NCBI GenBank assembly: GCA_020055645.1
Contig: CM034546.1
Span: 86,242,001 to 86,306,000 of the forward strand
Direction of reading: 5' to 3'
Source: Tomocerus qinae
Taxonomy: Eukaryota; Arthropoda; Collembola; Entomobryomorpha; Tomoceridae
DNA length: 64,000 bases
A program made the position numbers and the translations under genes. The notes below the pieces were generated by a model. The model was given only the letters and a program-made list of their open reading frames with translations. It did no database searches and was not told the origin of the DNA. This document shows positions 34,241-46,605 of the stretch, piece by piece. Numbering within the stretch: the first letter of the stretch is position 1; every line of letters begins with the position of its first letter.

Positions 34241-36232
34241 CCTACGGCAAGTCGTAACAGACGCTCGCCTGAGTGAAGGGGACCATGTACACATTTTTGG
34301 TCGAATAACAATAGATTTATATTTATTAGTAAAATGTAAAATATTAATATTGATAATTATTGAAAAAATCTTCAAAATCAACATAAAATCAAAATAGATT
34401 AATATTGACTATTAAAATCAACATTAAATCAAAATAGATTAATATTGACTATTTAAATCAACATTAAATCAAAATAGATTAATATTGACTATTAATATCA
34501 ACAAAATCAATATAGATTATTATTAACTATTAAAATCAACAGAAAATCAAAATAGGTTAATATTGACTACTTAAATCAACAAAATCAAAATAGATTATTA
34601 TTGACTGAAAATTAACAGAAAATCAAAATAGATTATTATTGACTATTCGAATCAACAGAAAATCAAAATAGGTTAATATTGACTATTAAAATCAACAGAT
34701 TAATATTAACTATTAAAATCAACAGAAAATCAAAATAGATAATTGTTGACTATAAAAATCAACAGAAAATCAAAATAGATAATTGCGGTCTATGAAAATC
34801 AATAAAAATTCAAAATTGATTAATATGGAGTATAAAAACCTACAGCAAGCCGTAACAGAAGCTCGCCTGAGTAAATGGGACCGTGTGAACAACTTTGGTA
34901 TAATAATAGTGGAAAAGATACATTAACAAACTCAAGGTAGGTTGATATAGTAACCGCTGTTACAAGGTATGGAAATAATTCGGATATAAAACCACTCAAA
35001 ACCACTTATGGGGTTTTGTCCATTGCCAAAGGAGTATCCAAGACTACGAATTTTGGGTCAGCTGCCGTCCCCCATAAGTGGTTTTGAGTGGTTCTGGGGA
35101 AAATTATTTCCATACCTTGTAACAGCGGTTACCATATCAACATACCTTGAACAAACTAATTTTGTTGGCTATCAAAATCAACAGAAAAATAAAATAGATT
35201 AATGTTAGCTATCAAAATCAATAGAAAATCAAAATAGATTAATGTTGGCTATCAAAATCAACAGAAAATCAAAATAGATTAATGTTGGCTACCAAAATCA
35301 ATAGAAAATCAAAGTAGATTAATGTTGGCTATCAAAATCAACAGAAAATCAAAATAGATTAATATTGGCTATCAAAATCAACAGAAAATCAAAATAGATT
35401 AATGTTGGCTATCAAAATCAACAGAAAATCAAAATAGATTAATGTTGGCTATCAAAATTAATAGAAAATCAAAATAGATTAATGTTGGCTGTCAAAATCA
35501 ACAGAAATTCAAAATAGATTAATATTGACCATGAAATTCTATAGAAAATCAAATTTGATTATTGTTGACAATGAAAATCAACAGAAAATCAAATTTAATT
35601 AATGTTGGCTATCAAAATAAACAGAAAATCAAAATAGATTAATGGTGCCTATCAGAATCAACAGAAAATCAATATAGATTAATGTTGGCTATCAAAATCA
35701 ATAGAAAATTAGAATAGGTTAATGTTGATTATTAAAATCAACAGAAAGTCAAAATAGATTTATCTTGACTATCAAAATTAAAAGAAAATTAATGGATTAA
35801 TACTATCTATTATAATTAAAAGGAAATTAAAATCGGTTAATACTGACTCTAAAAAGCAAAAGAAATATAAAATATCCTCGAAGCGGTACAGTCCGGTTGT
35901 AGTTGCTTTACTATGAAATCTAAAGTCCGTTAGAAGCGGTATGAAATATTTTATACTATATGATAACAATTAATGGGAAACGCAATTGAAATTTTTAATG
36001 CCCATTTTCTACTTTGACTATTAAAATGAAGACAAAGTGAGCGCGCGGCATCTCAGCAACCTATTGACCGATTTCAACCAAAATGAATAGGGTTCGTCAC
36101 CGGTCTATAGACATTGTTTTTGCCGAGTTTGGTCAACTTCCGTCTTTGACTTCAGAAGTTACAGTGTTGGCAAACGGACGGACGGACGGACTGTGCGGTT
36201 CTATAAGCTCGCTTCCTCAGGCGAGCTAAAAA
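34241..36232 (+). mobile_element. HINE-like compound: two 5' ends, long minisatellite, one 3' end
   Basis: 5' ends occur at 34241 (CCTACGGCAAGTCGTAACAG) and 34839 (CCTACAGCAAGCCGTAACAG). Arrays of a 40-bp unit (GTTGGCTATCAAAATCAACA plus GAAAATCAAAATAGATTAAT) fill 34380-34800 and 35160-35830, about 17 units in the second. The conserved 3' region runs 36000-36232 with GGACGGACGGAC, a hairpin and GGCGAGCTAAAA. A hAT MITE (34933-35149) sits inside. Confidence 0.6.
34933..35149. mobile_element. hAT-type palindromic MITE, 217 bp, perfect 8-bp target duplication
   Basis: AACAAACT is repeated at 34925-34932 and 35150-35157. The arms, beginning CAAGGTAGGTTGATATAGTA, are inverted over about 80 bp and contain AACCGCTGTTACAAGGTATG on both sides. 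Inserted inside HINE sequence, so younger than it. Confidence 0.88.
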
Positions 36233-36690
36233 ATCAAAAGAAAATCAAAATCGGTTAATGTTGACTATCGTAAAAGAAACCCAATTCGAAAAATGTAAAT
36301 TTTACTATTAATTCGCATATAAATGCGAAGTAGATTTATTTTCTTCCTGTAATAGATACATTTAAGTTTTATTTACTTTATTATAAAATCTTAAATTTGG
36401 TCGAAGCGGTATTAAATATTTATTAGGTTAATATTGACTATTAAAATCAACAGAAAAAATAGATTAATATTAACTATTAAAATCAACATAAAATCAAAAT
36501 AGATAATTGTTGACTATAAAAATCAACATAAAATCAAAATAGATAATTGCGGTCTATGAAAATCAATAAAAATTCAAAATTGATTAATATGGAGTATAAA
36601 AATCGAAAGAAAATCAAAATCGGTTAATGTTGACTATCGTAAAGAAACCCAATTCGAAAAATGTAAATTTTACTTTAAATTTTACGAAAA
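36233..36690 (+). repeat. HINE fragments
   Basis: Partial copies of the HINE region around AACCCAATTCGAAAAATGTA with a few minisatellite units, in two overlapping blocks (36255-36420 and 36420-36680). No complete ends. Confidence 0.6.
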
Positions 36691-36699
36691 AATCAAACC

Positions 36700-36889
36700 T
36701 TTTATTTGAAATATAATTTTGAGAAATATAAATCTGAACCACAAAAGCTGTGGAACACATCCAATCAGTTTACAAATTATAGAGCAAAACCAACCACTGT
36801 AATCTCAAAATTAGTTACTGACGATAACAAAGTAATAAATGAATCTGATCAAATATGCGAACAACTTGCAAATCAATTTATTATAAAAA
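36700..36889 (+). pseudogene. LINE ORF2 fragment upstream of RT
   Basis: About 60 codons reading YNFEKYKSEPQKLWNTSNQF, then ISKLVTDDNKVINESDQICE and QLANQFI, typical of the region between endonuclease and reverse transcriptase in CR1/Jockey-like LINEs. Cut off on the right by a HINE start at 36890. Different from the RNase H-bearing LINE elsewhere in the window. Confidence 0.6.
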
Positions 36890-38232
36890 CCTACAGCAAG
36901 CCGTAACAGAAGCTCGCCTGAGTAAAGGTTACCGTGTACACATTTTGGTAGACGAAAAGTCGCACGTAACACAAAACCGAATGTACGGATTTTGATCAAG
37001 CTTTCAGAATTGAGTCTTTATATATGTAGCTACGACATATTAAAAATTCAGACATTGATATTATAAGGAAACGAAACTATATCATTTGAAAAATCAACAG
37101 AAAATCAAAATAGATAATTTTTGACTATGAAAATCAACAAAATCAAAATTGATTAATGTTGAATATCAAAATCAATAGTAAATCAAATTTGATTATTCTT
37201 TACTATCAAAATCAATACAAAATCAAAATCGATGAAACAAATTCAAAATAAATTTGGTAGAAGCGGATTGAAATATTTTATACTATCATTCTCACAATTT
37301 ATAGGAAACGCAATTTAACTTTTTAATGCCCATTTTTCACTTTGACTATCAAAATGAAGACAAAGTGACCGCACGGCATTTCAGCAACCAACGGACTGAT
37401 TTGCCCGAAAATCAATAGAGATCGTCACCAGTCCATAGGTATGGTTTTTGCCAAGTTTAATTAATATCCGTCTTTGCATTCGAAAGTTATCGTGGGTACG
37501 GACGGACGGACGGACAGACTGTGCGATTCTATACGGTGCCTTATTCAGGCGAATTAAAATTGATTAATGTTGACTATGAAAATAAACACAAATTCAAAAT
37601 TGATAATTGTTGACTATAAAAATCAACATAAATTCAAAATTGAATAATTTTGACTATGAAAATCAACATATTAAAATTGAATAATGTTGACTATGAAAAT
37701 CAGCATTAAATTAAAATTGAATAATGTTGACTATGAAAATCTAAAGAGAATCAAAATCGGTCAATATTAATAATGAAAATCAATAGAAATTGGAATAATG
37801 CAAGTTTGACTATAAAATTTAATATAAATGCGAATTAGATCTATTTCCGTCCTCCTATAGTTACTTTCTGGTTTTATTTGCTTTTACTATAAAATCTTCA
37901 ATTCGGTAGAAGCGGAGTGAAATATTTTATACTATCACGCTAACAATTTATAGGAAACGCAATTGAACTTTTTAATGCCCATTTTTCACTTTGACTATCA
38001 AAATGAAGACAAAGTGAGCGCACGGTATCTCAGCAACCAATGGACCAATTAGCCCCAAAATCAATAGGGATCGTCAGTGGTCCATAGGCATTGTTTTTTC
38101 TAAGTTTGGTCAATATCCGTCATTGCTTTCGAAAGTTATCGTGGGGACGGACGGACGTACGGACGGACGGACGGACGGACGTACGGACAGACTGTGCGGT
38201 TCTATAAGCTGCCTTATTCAGGCGAGCTAAAA
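36890..38232 (+). mobile_element. HINE-like elements, two tandem 3' ends
   Basis: The 5' end at 36890 and unique segment to about 37090 match the inverse of 22160-22362. 3' ends with GGACGGACGG and the hairpin occur at 37560 (GGCGAATTAAAA) and 38232 (GGCGAGCTAAAA). Minisatellite units lie at 37100-37220 and 37560-37790. The next element begins immediately at 38233, giving a direct 3'-to-5' junction. Confidence 0.6.
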
Positions 38233-39157
38233 CCTACAGCAAGCCGTAACAGAAGCTCGCCTGAGAAAAGGGGACCGTGCCGGGGAAATGAAATGGGGAA
38301 ATGATAGAATAATAGAAATTGGTTCATTTTGATATTTATTGATAACATTGAGTATCAAAATAGATGAATGTTGACCATCCAAAAAAATGGTAAATCAAAG
38401 TAGATAAACGTTGATTATGAAAATCGACAGAAAATCAAAATTGATTAATGTTGATTATCAAAATCAACAGCAAATCAAAATTGATTAATGTTGATTATCA
38501 AAATCAACAGAAAATCAAAATCGATTAATGTTGACTATCCAAATTCCTTATTGAGGTGAGCTAAAACGCCTGTGTACAATAATGGAATAATATTGTCTAC
38601 CAATACTACCAAATGAAATCGTCATGCTTTGTTAAACAAAAGCACATCTAAATTTTCAATTTAATCTTTCGTACACTTAAGTTTTAAGTAGAAACGTTTA
38701 TTGCGACTATAAAATTACCTATTAAAAGCAAGCAGAATAAAATGGACAATTTGTAGGTTGAATATGTTAACCAATAATTTGACATTTAATACTTTATTAA
38801 TCCAAGTTATATAAGAGCAGAAATTCATGTTTGACAAGCATACAGATTTATTTTGGTCTGTGTTTTATAACCATTACAAATATTTCAACAAGTTTTCAAT
38901 AAAAGCGGCATTATGGCAATCAACAGTAACACCGAAGATTAAATAGCATATTTTATCGGCTGTTATTTGCGAACCGTTGGACATATTTTGTCAACAATCA
39001 ATAGGGATCGTCACAAGCCCATAGACAGCGTTTTTGCCAAGTTTGATCAAATTCCGTCAATTCCTTCGAGAGTTATCGTGGGGACAAACTTGGTGTAGTT
39101 TCATCGCGCGGACGGACAGACTGCGATTCTATATAGCTCGTCAGGCGAGCTAAAAAG
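38233..39157 (+). mobile_element. HINE-like elements, inverted duplicate of 18397-19418
   Basis: A short copy (38233-38566) is followed by the 3' part of another (to 39157). The whole block is the diverged reverse complement of 18397-19418, including the nested second 3' end. The outer flank is not cox3 here, unlike at 18396. Confidence 0.65.
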
Positions 39158-39427
39158 ACCTGAATATTATAAGTGACACATTTGCTAATACAAGAATACG
39201 ATATTGAATCCACAGAAAGCCCTCCCTCCATTACAGCGAAGAAAGTCGACCATGCTATTAATAGTATAAAGTAATCTGCAAATGATTCCAAAGAGGTTCC
39301 TAAAGTAATGTATACAACACTTGCAAATATTATTACAATACCAATAGCAAAATGAAGCTATGCCAAACAACTTTAAAACATTTTGCATTACACCAGTATA
39401 TAAAAAGAAAGGCAGTAAAATGCAAGT
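39158..39427 (-). other. Unidentified coding-like segment between two HINE ends
   Basis: On the minus strand one frame reads GIVIIFASVVYITLGTSLES followed by FADYFILLIAWSTFFAVM, a membrane-protein-like stretch. The frame upstream is shifted (LLPFFLYTGVMQNVLKLFGI). It may be a fragment of a transporter-type gene, but I cannot assign a family. Confidence 0.25.
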
Positions 39428-39510
39428 AAAAAACCTACGCCAAGCCGTAACAGAGGCACACCTGAGTGAAGGGGACCGTGTACACAGTTTTAGTAAAATA
39501 ATATTATTGC
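39428..39510 (+). mobile_element. HINE 5' end, truncated
   Basis: CCTACGCCAAGCCGTAACAG followed by the usual GTGAAGGGGACCGTGTACAC, then unrelated AT-rich sequence. Confidence 0.65.
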
Positions 39511-39589
39511 AAAATATTATTATTGGGTGCAAAATTATTGTTATTTTGGGTATTGCATTACTGTATGTGGGGGAGTAGCCATTTGTGTG

Positions 39590-42470
39590 TGTGTGTGTTA
39601 GTGGGAGAGTATGATCAATACTATTGATTAGCAAAGGCACACTACCGCTCAAGCCGCGAGGACTTACTTGCAGTTACTCCCTGAACAGCTTTACTGTTCG
39701 GAGAAGCCACTCATTCGTCCTGCAGACATACAAAATGAAAGCAAAGACGACAAGGGCAACCCCGGTAACTCATCCACATGAATAAGAAACTTGCTCAGAT
39801 GTTTAAATCTCACCTCGCTCAAAGCTGGGCATTCAGCTGCATGGTGGACCGACGTCTCGACGCTTAATGCGCACAGAGGGCATTGCGGAGACGAATGATT
39901 CTTCAATTGATTCTGATGTTTGGCCAAGGAGAAGAAACCAGTAATTAAATGAGTGAAGACCCTGAGCGTTCTTCTACTCAAACTTGTGAAATATTTACTT
40001 TTGGTAACTGAAGGTGTAGGCAAAAATGATGTGACTATCAATGTTACCAATTATTGCCGCACATCCAGCTAAAATGTCAATTTTTACACCGTCTGTGTAA
40101 CAGACCAGTCTTCGGTTTGAAGGTTGAAGGATGACAGGCTTTTCTGTGTCCAAAACAGTAAAATTCTTACCCATGAGGGCAGTTAAGGGAATTGAATCCA
40201 TAGGGAATTCTAACTCAGGCATATTTTTAATTAGATCAACGTGAGTTAATCTTTTAAGCCTCCCTCTCCCGTGCCGGGGAAGCCATTTTCCAGTACAGCG
40301 CAGTCGATGCGCTGTTGTAATAGCAGTTTTAGTAAGAAATAGTTCTATAGGCTCAATACTACTATACATTCTAATGCTGCAGAGGGAGAACTATGCATAG
40401 CACTAGTAGTCATAAGACAGGCCAGTCGTTGAACACTGGCCAAAGCTGTCATTCTGGATTTGTTACGAATAGCTGTTAACCACGAACAAGCTGCATATGA
40501 TAAAGCCGGTCTAACCACTGCCGTGTAAAGCCACAATGTGATTTTTGGGGACAGGCCCCATGTTTGGCCAAAAGCTCTTTTACATTACATAAGAGCTGCT
40601 TTTGCCTTAGCGCATTTAACATTACAGAGGATAGTCCAAGTCAGTCCACTATCCAAAAGGACACCCAGATACCGAACATTATTGACAAATGCAATGTCTT
40701 TACCTCTCAATCTAAGAGGTTTCATTTTGGGTTTTTTATGCCGTGTATGAAATATAATAATTTCTATTTTGTCAGGGTGGATAGAAAGATCCCGCTGACT
40801 GCACCAATTTTCGATGATACTGAGGGCTCTTTGTCCCAGAGCTCTCATTGTAGCTTCATCTATGCCAACCTGAAGAAGGCCAAGATCATCTGCATATGCT
40901 TGTCTGTAGATAGAACTGACGTTGGAGAGCTTCTCCAGTAGTTCGTGAATGACCAGATTCCATAATAATGGCGACAGCACTTCCCCTTGAGGGCACCCTC
41001 GTTCAACATTTATGCTTTGATTAGCACTACCAATAGTTACATTTAAAGTGCGATCCCTTAACATTCGTTCTATCCAACGAATTATGGTTACATCTATTTT
41101 CTCTCTTTCCAGAGCCGAATGAATCGTATTGAAAGTGGCATGACTGAAGGCTCCTTCAATATCTCGGAAAATACCGAGAGCCATTTGATTACTCTTAAGC
41201 GCACATTCAGTGCGAGCAATATATTGATGAAGAGCAGCGTCCGTGGAAATACCACGTAAATATGCAAACTGTCCTGCATCTTTCATTTTGTTTTCAAGCT
41301 CTGGAGTTTTGATACTCCAGTCAATAAGACGTTCAAGTATTTTCATACAAGTAGACATAAGTGATATTGGTCGCCACGAGTTAACTTTTTGATAGCTACT
41401 CTTGGCTGGCTTTGGTATGAAGATTACTTTAGTTTGTCGCCATGCATTCGGAATATATCCAAAGTCAAGACTAGCTTTCAGAGTTTTGCACAGATGAGGA
41501 GATAATTCTCTCCTAGCCATTTGAAGCATAACTGGCATGACGCCGTCACAACTACCAGCTTTGTACGGTCCAAAAGAGCTAATAGCCCTCTGGACCTTTT
41601 CTAACGTGATTATCTCTGCAGTAGAGCTATCAGCACAGATGCTGTAGTCTGGCGAAAAATTAACCATTTGATGATCATTGGGAAAATGAATTTTTAGAAG
41701 ATGAATTAATGATTCATCCATGTTTGAAGTGTAGATACCATCAGCAGTTTCTAATGGCCCTAATGTCCTGCTTCTGTCTTTGACGAGAATTTTTGCAAGC
41801 TTTGATGTTTGCTGAGTTTCCTCAATTTCGTTGCAAAAGGTTCTCCATGAGTCCCTTTTAGCTTTGCGCAGAGTGCTGTTAAAAAGCAATCGAATATTTC
41901 TTAACTCTTTTTTTGATTCTAAGGTTCTGTTAGATTTATATTTCCTAAGAGCCACCTTTAATTTTTTCCTAAGATTAGTTAGATCCTTATTCCACCAAGG
42001 AGAAAGTTTGCCACCACTCCTGATGGTCTTCAGTGGGCAGGATTTATGAAAATCGTCAATGATAATTTTATTGATGCAATTGACTTGTTCATCAATTTGG
42101 TCAACTGTTGTTATGGATGTGAAAGGTATATTTTTTATGCTTTTCTTGACTGTCCTGCTATACAATGACCAGTCAGCTTTCTTAGGATTTCTAAATTGAA
42201 CAGGCAATGGAGGCATAATTTGCAAATCGTATGAAATATACATATGAGAGTGTGATATCAGTTTCAACTCTCCAGTTGTGGATATATTGATAAAGACGGC
42301 CAGAGCAAACTGTGATGTCCAAAACGTCTTCTCTGCCCATGCCATCATGAAAAGTGGGTTTTGTGACCTTGATTGATGATCTCAAGGTTAGATTCAACTA
42401 TGACGTCGAGTAGACCCCCGCCTCGTTCATTCGTATTTGTGCTACCCCATACCGTATTGTGGGCATTGCA
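39590..42470 (-). pseudogene. I/LOA-type LINE ORF2, near-complete RT copy with frameshifts
   Basis: A non-LTR retrotransposon protein. The end of the endonuclease (VWGSTNTNERGGGLLDVIVE, REDVLDITVCSG) lies at 42470-42240. The reverse transcriptase (42240-40585) has SWRPISLMSTCMKILERLI, GAFSHATFN, CPQGEVLSPLLWNLV and the catalytic box AYADDLGLL. Then a frameshift, VVRPALSYAACSWL, a shortened RNase H (LVCYTDGVKI then a deletion of about 400 bp), and a C-terminal CCHC-type knuckle (CPLCALSVETSVHHAAEC) ending SAGRMSGFSEQ. It is 5'-truncated where the minisatellite begins. The 3' UTR runs to about 39590. Sister copy to 16370-24445. Confidence 0.85.
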
Positions 42471-43607
42471 TACCATTATAACCATTTATAATTCATTATA
42501 ACCATTTATAATTCATTATAACCATTTATAATTCATTATAACCATTTATAATTCATTATAACCATTTATAATTCATTATAACCATTTATAATTCATTATA
42601 ACAATTTATAATTCATTATAACCATTTATAATTCATTATAACCATTTATAATTCGTTATAACTATTTATAATTCATTATAACCATTTATAAGTCATTATA
42701 ACCATTTATAAGTCATTATAACCATTTATAATTCATTATAACCATTTATAAGCCATTATAATCATTTTGCATTTATGATGTTGTAGATGCATTTATGATG
42801 ACTAAGATGCATTTATGATGATTAAGATGCATTTATGATGACTAAGATGCATTTTGATGATTAAGATGCATAAATGATGATGAAGATGCATTTATGATGA
42901 TTAAGATGCATATATGATGATGAAGATGCAATTATGATCATTAAGATGCATATATCATGATGAAGATGCATTTATGATGATTAAGATGCATTTATAATTT
43001 TTATAGTAATTAATGAAATATAAATGATTCACAATCATTTATAATATATGGTTATAATGAATTATAAATGGTTATAATGACTTATAAATGGTTATAATGA
43101 CTTTTAAATGGTTATAATGACTTTTAAATGGTTATAATGACTTTTAAATGGTTATAATGACTTTTAAATGGTTATAATGAATTTTAAATGGTTATAATGA
43201 CTTTTAAATGGTTATAATGACTTTAAAATGGTTATAATGACTTTTAAATGGTTATAATGACTTTTAAATGGTTATAATGACTTTTAAATGGTTATAATGA
43301 CTTTTATATGGTTATAATGACTTTTAAATGGTTATAATGACTTTTATATGGTTATAATGACTTTTAAATGGTTATAATGACTTTTAAATGGTTATAATGA
43401 TTTATAAATGGTTATAATGAATTATAAATGGTTATAATGACTTTTAAATGGTTATAATGAATTATAAATGGTTATAATGACTTATAAATGGTTATAATGA
43501 CTTATAAATGGTTATTATGAATTATAAATGGTTATAATGAGTTATAAATGATTATAATAAATTATAAATGATTATAATGAGTTATAAATGATTATAATGA
43601 ATTGAAT
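42471..43607. repeat. Compound minisatellite with inverted arms
   Basis: Block 1 (42471-42770): 20-bp unit TTATAACCATTTATAATTCA. Block 2 (42770-42995): GATGCATTTATGATGACTAA. A spacer (43000-43055) is followed by block 3 (43055-43607): GGTTATAATGACTTTTAAAT, the inverse type of block 1. The locus continues after the MULE at 46606, so the MULE landed inside the array. Confidence 0.92.
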
Positions 43608-44607
43608 AAGCGCGTGCTAAAAAAACGCATTTCAATAACAAACAAATATAAGATTTATTAATTTTGTAAGCAACTAATATTTTGATTACTGAGCACCCGA
43701 AAGTCACTAATGAGAACAGCATTAATGGGTTTAATGTCTTTGTAATGTGTTCAACAGTGTCTGTACAACCCGACAGTGCTTGTAATACTAATTGTTTAAT
43801 ACTTTACCAAATATTTAATGGAACACAATTCAAAACTCAGAAACTAAATCGGAAGAAACAGTTAAACAGGATACATTTTTTAGTATTCTAAGAATGCAAT
43901 AATATCGGATAGTAATAGTTCGGATCTGGAAAATCACTAATGATATCGACAACGTAATTGCGTAAATGTTCCTGCTGAGTTTCAATGGATTCATAAAATG
44001 TATCTCCAGGGTTGCGATGAAATGTACTTAAAAGATATTGTACGTTTTTCATAATTTGGAAGCGATAGAGGAAGGCACCCATTGTACGCTCTTCTCGCTG
44101 AAGGGATACGTAGTTTTAAGTCATTGTAATCAAATCCTCTTTTTAGAAAATTAAAGTTTGGATATGAATTAAAGGGGGGGGGTAAAACAAAGAAAAATGG
44201 CAGTTTGACAAATTGTGGCATTTGAAGAAAGGAAATAGCAGTTGGGCAACAAAAGAATCAGCAGTAGGCAAAAAGGACAGCGGCAGTAGGCCGAAAAGGA
44301 ATTATCAGTTTTTTGGTTTCATTAAAACAGGGGAATCCCACCAGAACAGGGTAATCGTAAGTAGGCTCCCAATGAAGATGTATGTAAGAAACCTAAATCG
44401 TTTTGTACCATACTATGATTATAAGGTAATAAGCTTAAATTCTATTTGTGCTACTAAGTTAGGCTTAAGCTTAGATTCTTATCATACTTGTATCCCTATT
44501 AGTTGATAAGATTAGATACATTTTATACTAATGAGGAGATAAGGCGATATGCTTAGATTCATTTTAGTAAATAATCTCAGTCGCTATTTGTACTCTGAAC
44601 CAAACTC

Positions 44608-45481
44608 TTGATTGACGGAATGGCTGAACCCAATACTTCTCAATCTGATAGCCAACTGGATTTGAACACGGAAAAAAATAAAACCTACAAGTGGAAATAT
44701 GTTCGACATTTTTCCGACAAGGAGGAAGCAGAGACTTTCATTACGAAAGACTGGCGAAAATTGTACTGCAACTTCAACAAATCCGGTAAAGTTCAATACT
44801 ACTACTGTAATTACGGGAAATTGTGTCCAGCAAGAGCAAAGTTGCATTACGTTAGTTCAACACACATGTGGATGGCAGAAGTTGATCATAGACACGAGTT
44901 AAATCAAAAAATGACTCCTGAAATGAAGATTCATATAATGGAAATTTTGAAAAGTGGTATTACCAAGCCAAACCAAATTCTCAACCTGCTTACAACACGG
45001 GAAATAGACACACCTCCAAAAAATAAGCTGATCAATTTTCTCCATTACTACAGAAAACAAAGCTGTGACAATATAATATATCTTCACCAAGTGAAAGAAT
45101 TTTGTGAGAATAATTTGCTTCCCCCAAGTGACGTAGACAAATTTTTTGTCGTCAATTATGAAACTGCAGCTGACGGTAGTAACAGTGACTTTAAAATGTT
45201 TTTTTCTATTAAAAGACTCTCCAGAGCTTTGGAAAACTTTTGAACAGTTTGTGCAATCTGAATTTTTTATGTGGAAAATAACTTTTGATATTCGTGTTTG
45301 GCAAAATTCTAAATGTACATGTCCTGTTTTTCAAAAGACATACATATGTAAGCATATTATAGCAGTTGCATCTATCAACCGTCTATATGAATTTCCTGAC
45401 TACTGCAACGAAATTCGACTTGGTGACAAGCCTAAGAGAGGAAGACCAAAGGGAGCTACTAAAGCTCTTATCAGAGATTAG
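44608..45481 (+). pseudogene. MULE transposase remnant: FLYWCH-like domain joined to SWIM domain
   Basis: The first frame (44608-45243, 211 codons) has a FLYWCH/FAR1-type DNA-binding region: YYYCNYGKLCPARAKL followed by VDHRHEL gives a C-C-H-H pattern. The second frame (45146-45481), shifted by one, has a SWIM zinc finger, CTCPVFQKTYICKHI (CxC...CxH), and a basic tail RGRPKGATKA. In complete MULE transposases these flank a DDE domain of several hundred residues, which is absent, so a core deletion or an unrecognised intron lies near 45200. A retained DNA-binding protein is possible but unproven. Confidence 0.75.
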
Positions 45482-46165
45482 CAAGTCTATCAACCTACAT
45501 ACTTCTGTTATATATGCTTAGTTATTATTTTTATTTTATGTTTACAATTAAGTATCGATATAAGTGACCATGGAACCTTTATAAGTTACAACATAATTAA
45601 ATACTTATGATTTTGCCATTAAAGCTACCCCACTACATGCAATATTTATTTTAATGAACACTTTCCTTTGTTGCCTACTGCCACAATCTTTTATTAAAAA
45701 ACTGCCAATTCTTTTACACCAAAACAGCCACTTTCCTTTGTTATAATACTAATTCTTTAATTTAATGCTAAATTCCTTTATGGCCTTACTGCCAAAGCCT
45801 TTGTACGAACTACCAAATTCCTTTGTTTTACACCCACTTTCAATATAATCCTTAAAGTTTGACCATGTACCATTCTCAATTTCAGTGCTAATTGTAACCC
45901 TGGACTGGCTCTCCCCCAGTTTAAACGTGAAAAATGCTATCTTCCATGTTTTACATGATAAAAATCTGCAATTTTTATTAAAAAATACTGGATTATTATT
46001 GTGAATATTATAGGGACAAAAAAATCTTTAAAATGTACATAGGTATGTTAATCAGAATTAATTTTTTGGCATAAAATGTGTGTTAAATTAAATTTCCTAC
46101 GCCCCGGCATGGTTTGGTCATTTAGTTACGCGCCACGCTTGCGCAAAGGAATGGAGCCTCCCTAT

Positions 46166-46348
46166 TTATGTGTAAAGGAGGTCAAAGGATATCATCAATT
46201 CTTGAGATATTCTTATCTGAAATTCTTCATTTTCATTGCCACTTGCTAAACTTGAAGTTAGTCTGGCATGAAAGACATCGCAATCTTCACAAACATCTGA
46301 CCTTGGATATCCAAACCCTATGTTATTTTGCCATGTTTTAGGTTGCAA
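46166..46348 (-). pseudogene. Possible transposase fragment
   Basis: A 60-codon frame includes GFGYPRSDVCEDCDVFHARL. The RSD-C-x2-CD arrangement resembles Cys-rich motifs of some large animal transposases, but it is too short to assign. It lies inside the MULE near its right end. Confidence 0.25.
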
Positions 46349-46605
46349 TGACTAAAATTCAAAGCTTTTCTTATTCTGCTTATTTTCTACTTACGTTTAT
46401 TTTGGCCCTTTTTTGCTGTAAATTAGGTTGAAAAATTGTTTTAAAACCGTATTTAAATGAAATCAACAACTTCAGGTAAATTTGACCTTTGGTGGGTCAT
46501 TTTCCGAAGACTGTCGGCTTTCCTATTGACATAACACTTGAGGCATTTTATTGTCCCCCCTGGAGACCAAGTTTGTTATTGGAATGTGTTTTTTTAGCAC
46601 GCGCA

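Larger units (their letters stand above)
43609..46605 (+). mobile_element. MULE (Mutator-like) element, 3.0 kb
   Basis: Inverted ends GCGCGTGCTAAAAAAACGCA (left) and, inverted, GCGCGTGCTAAAAAAACACA (right), with matches over about 34 bp. The target duplication is AATTGAATA/AATTGAATT (43600-43608 and 46606-46614; eight of nine identical). Subterminal GGCAGT (44205-44310) and ACTGCC (45670-45810) motifs face each other. Inside is a protein remnant with a FLYWCH-like and a SWIM domain but no catalytic DDE core. Confidence 0.8.

Noticed and set aside
46166..46348. Separate gene with CxxC motif
   Set aside because: Too short and within MULE DNA; kept only as a low-confidence transposase fragment.
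43609..46605. A host gene with a SWIM zinc finger
   Set aside because: The frame is broken and lies between MULE inverted ends with a target duplication, so it is transposon-derived.
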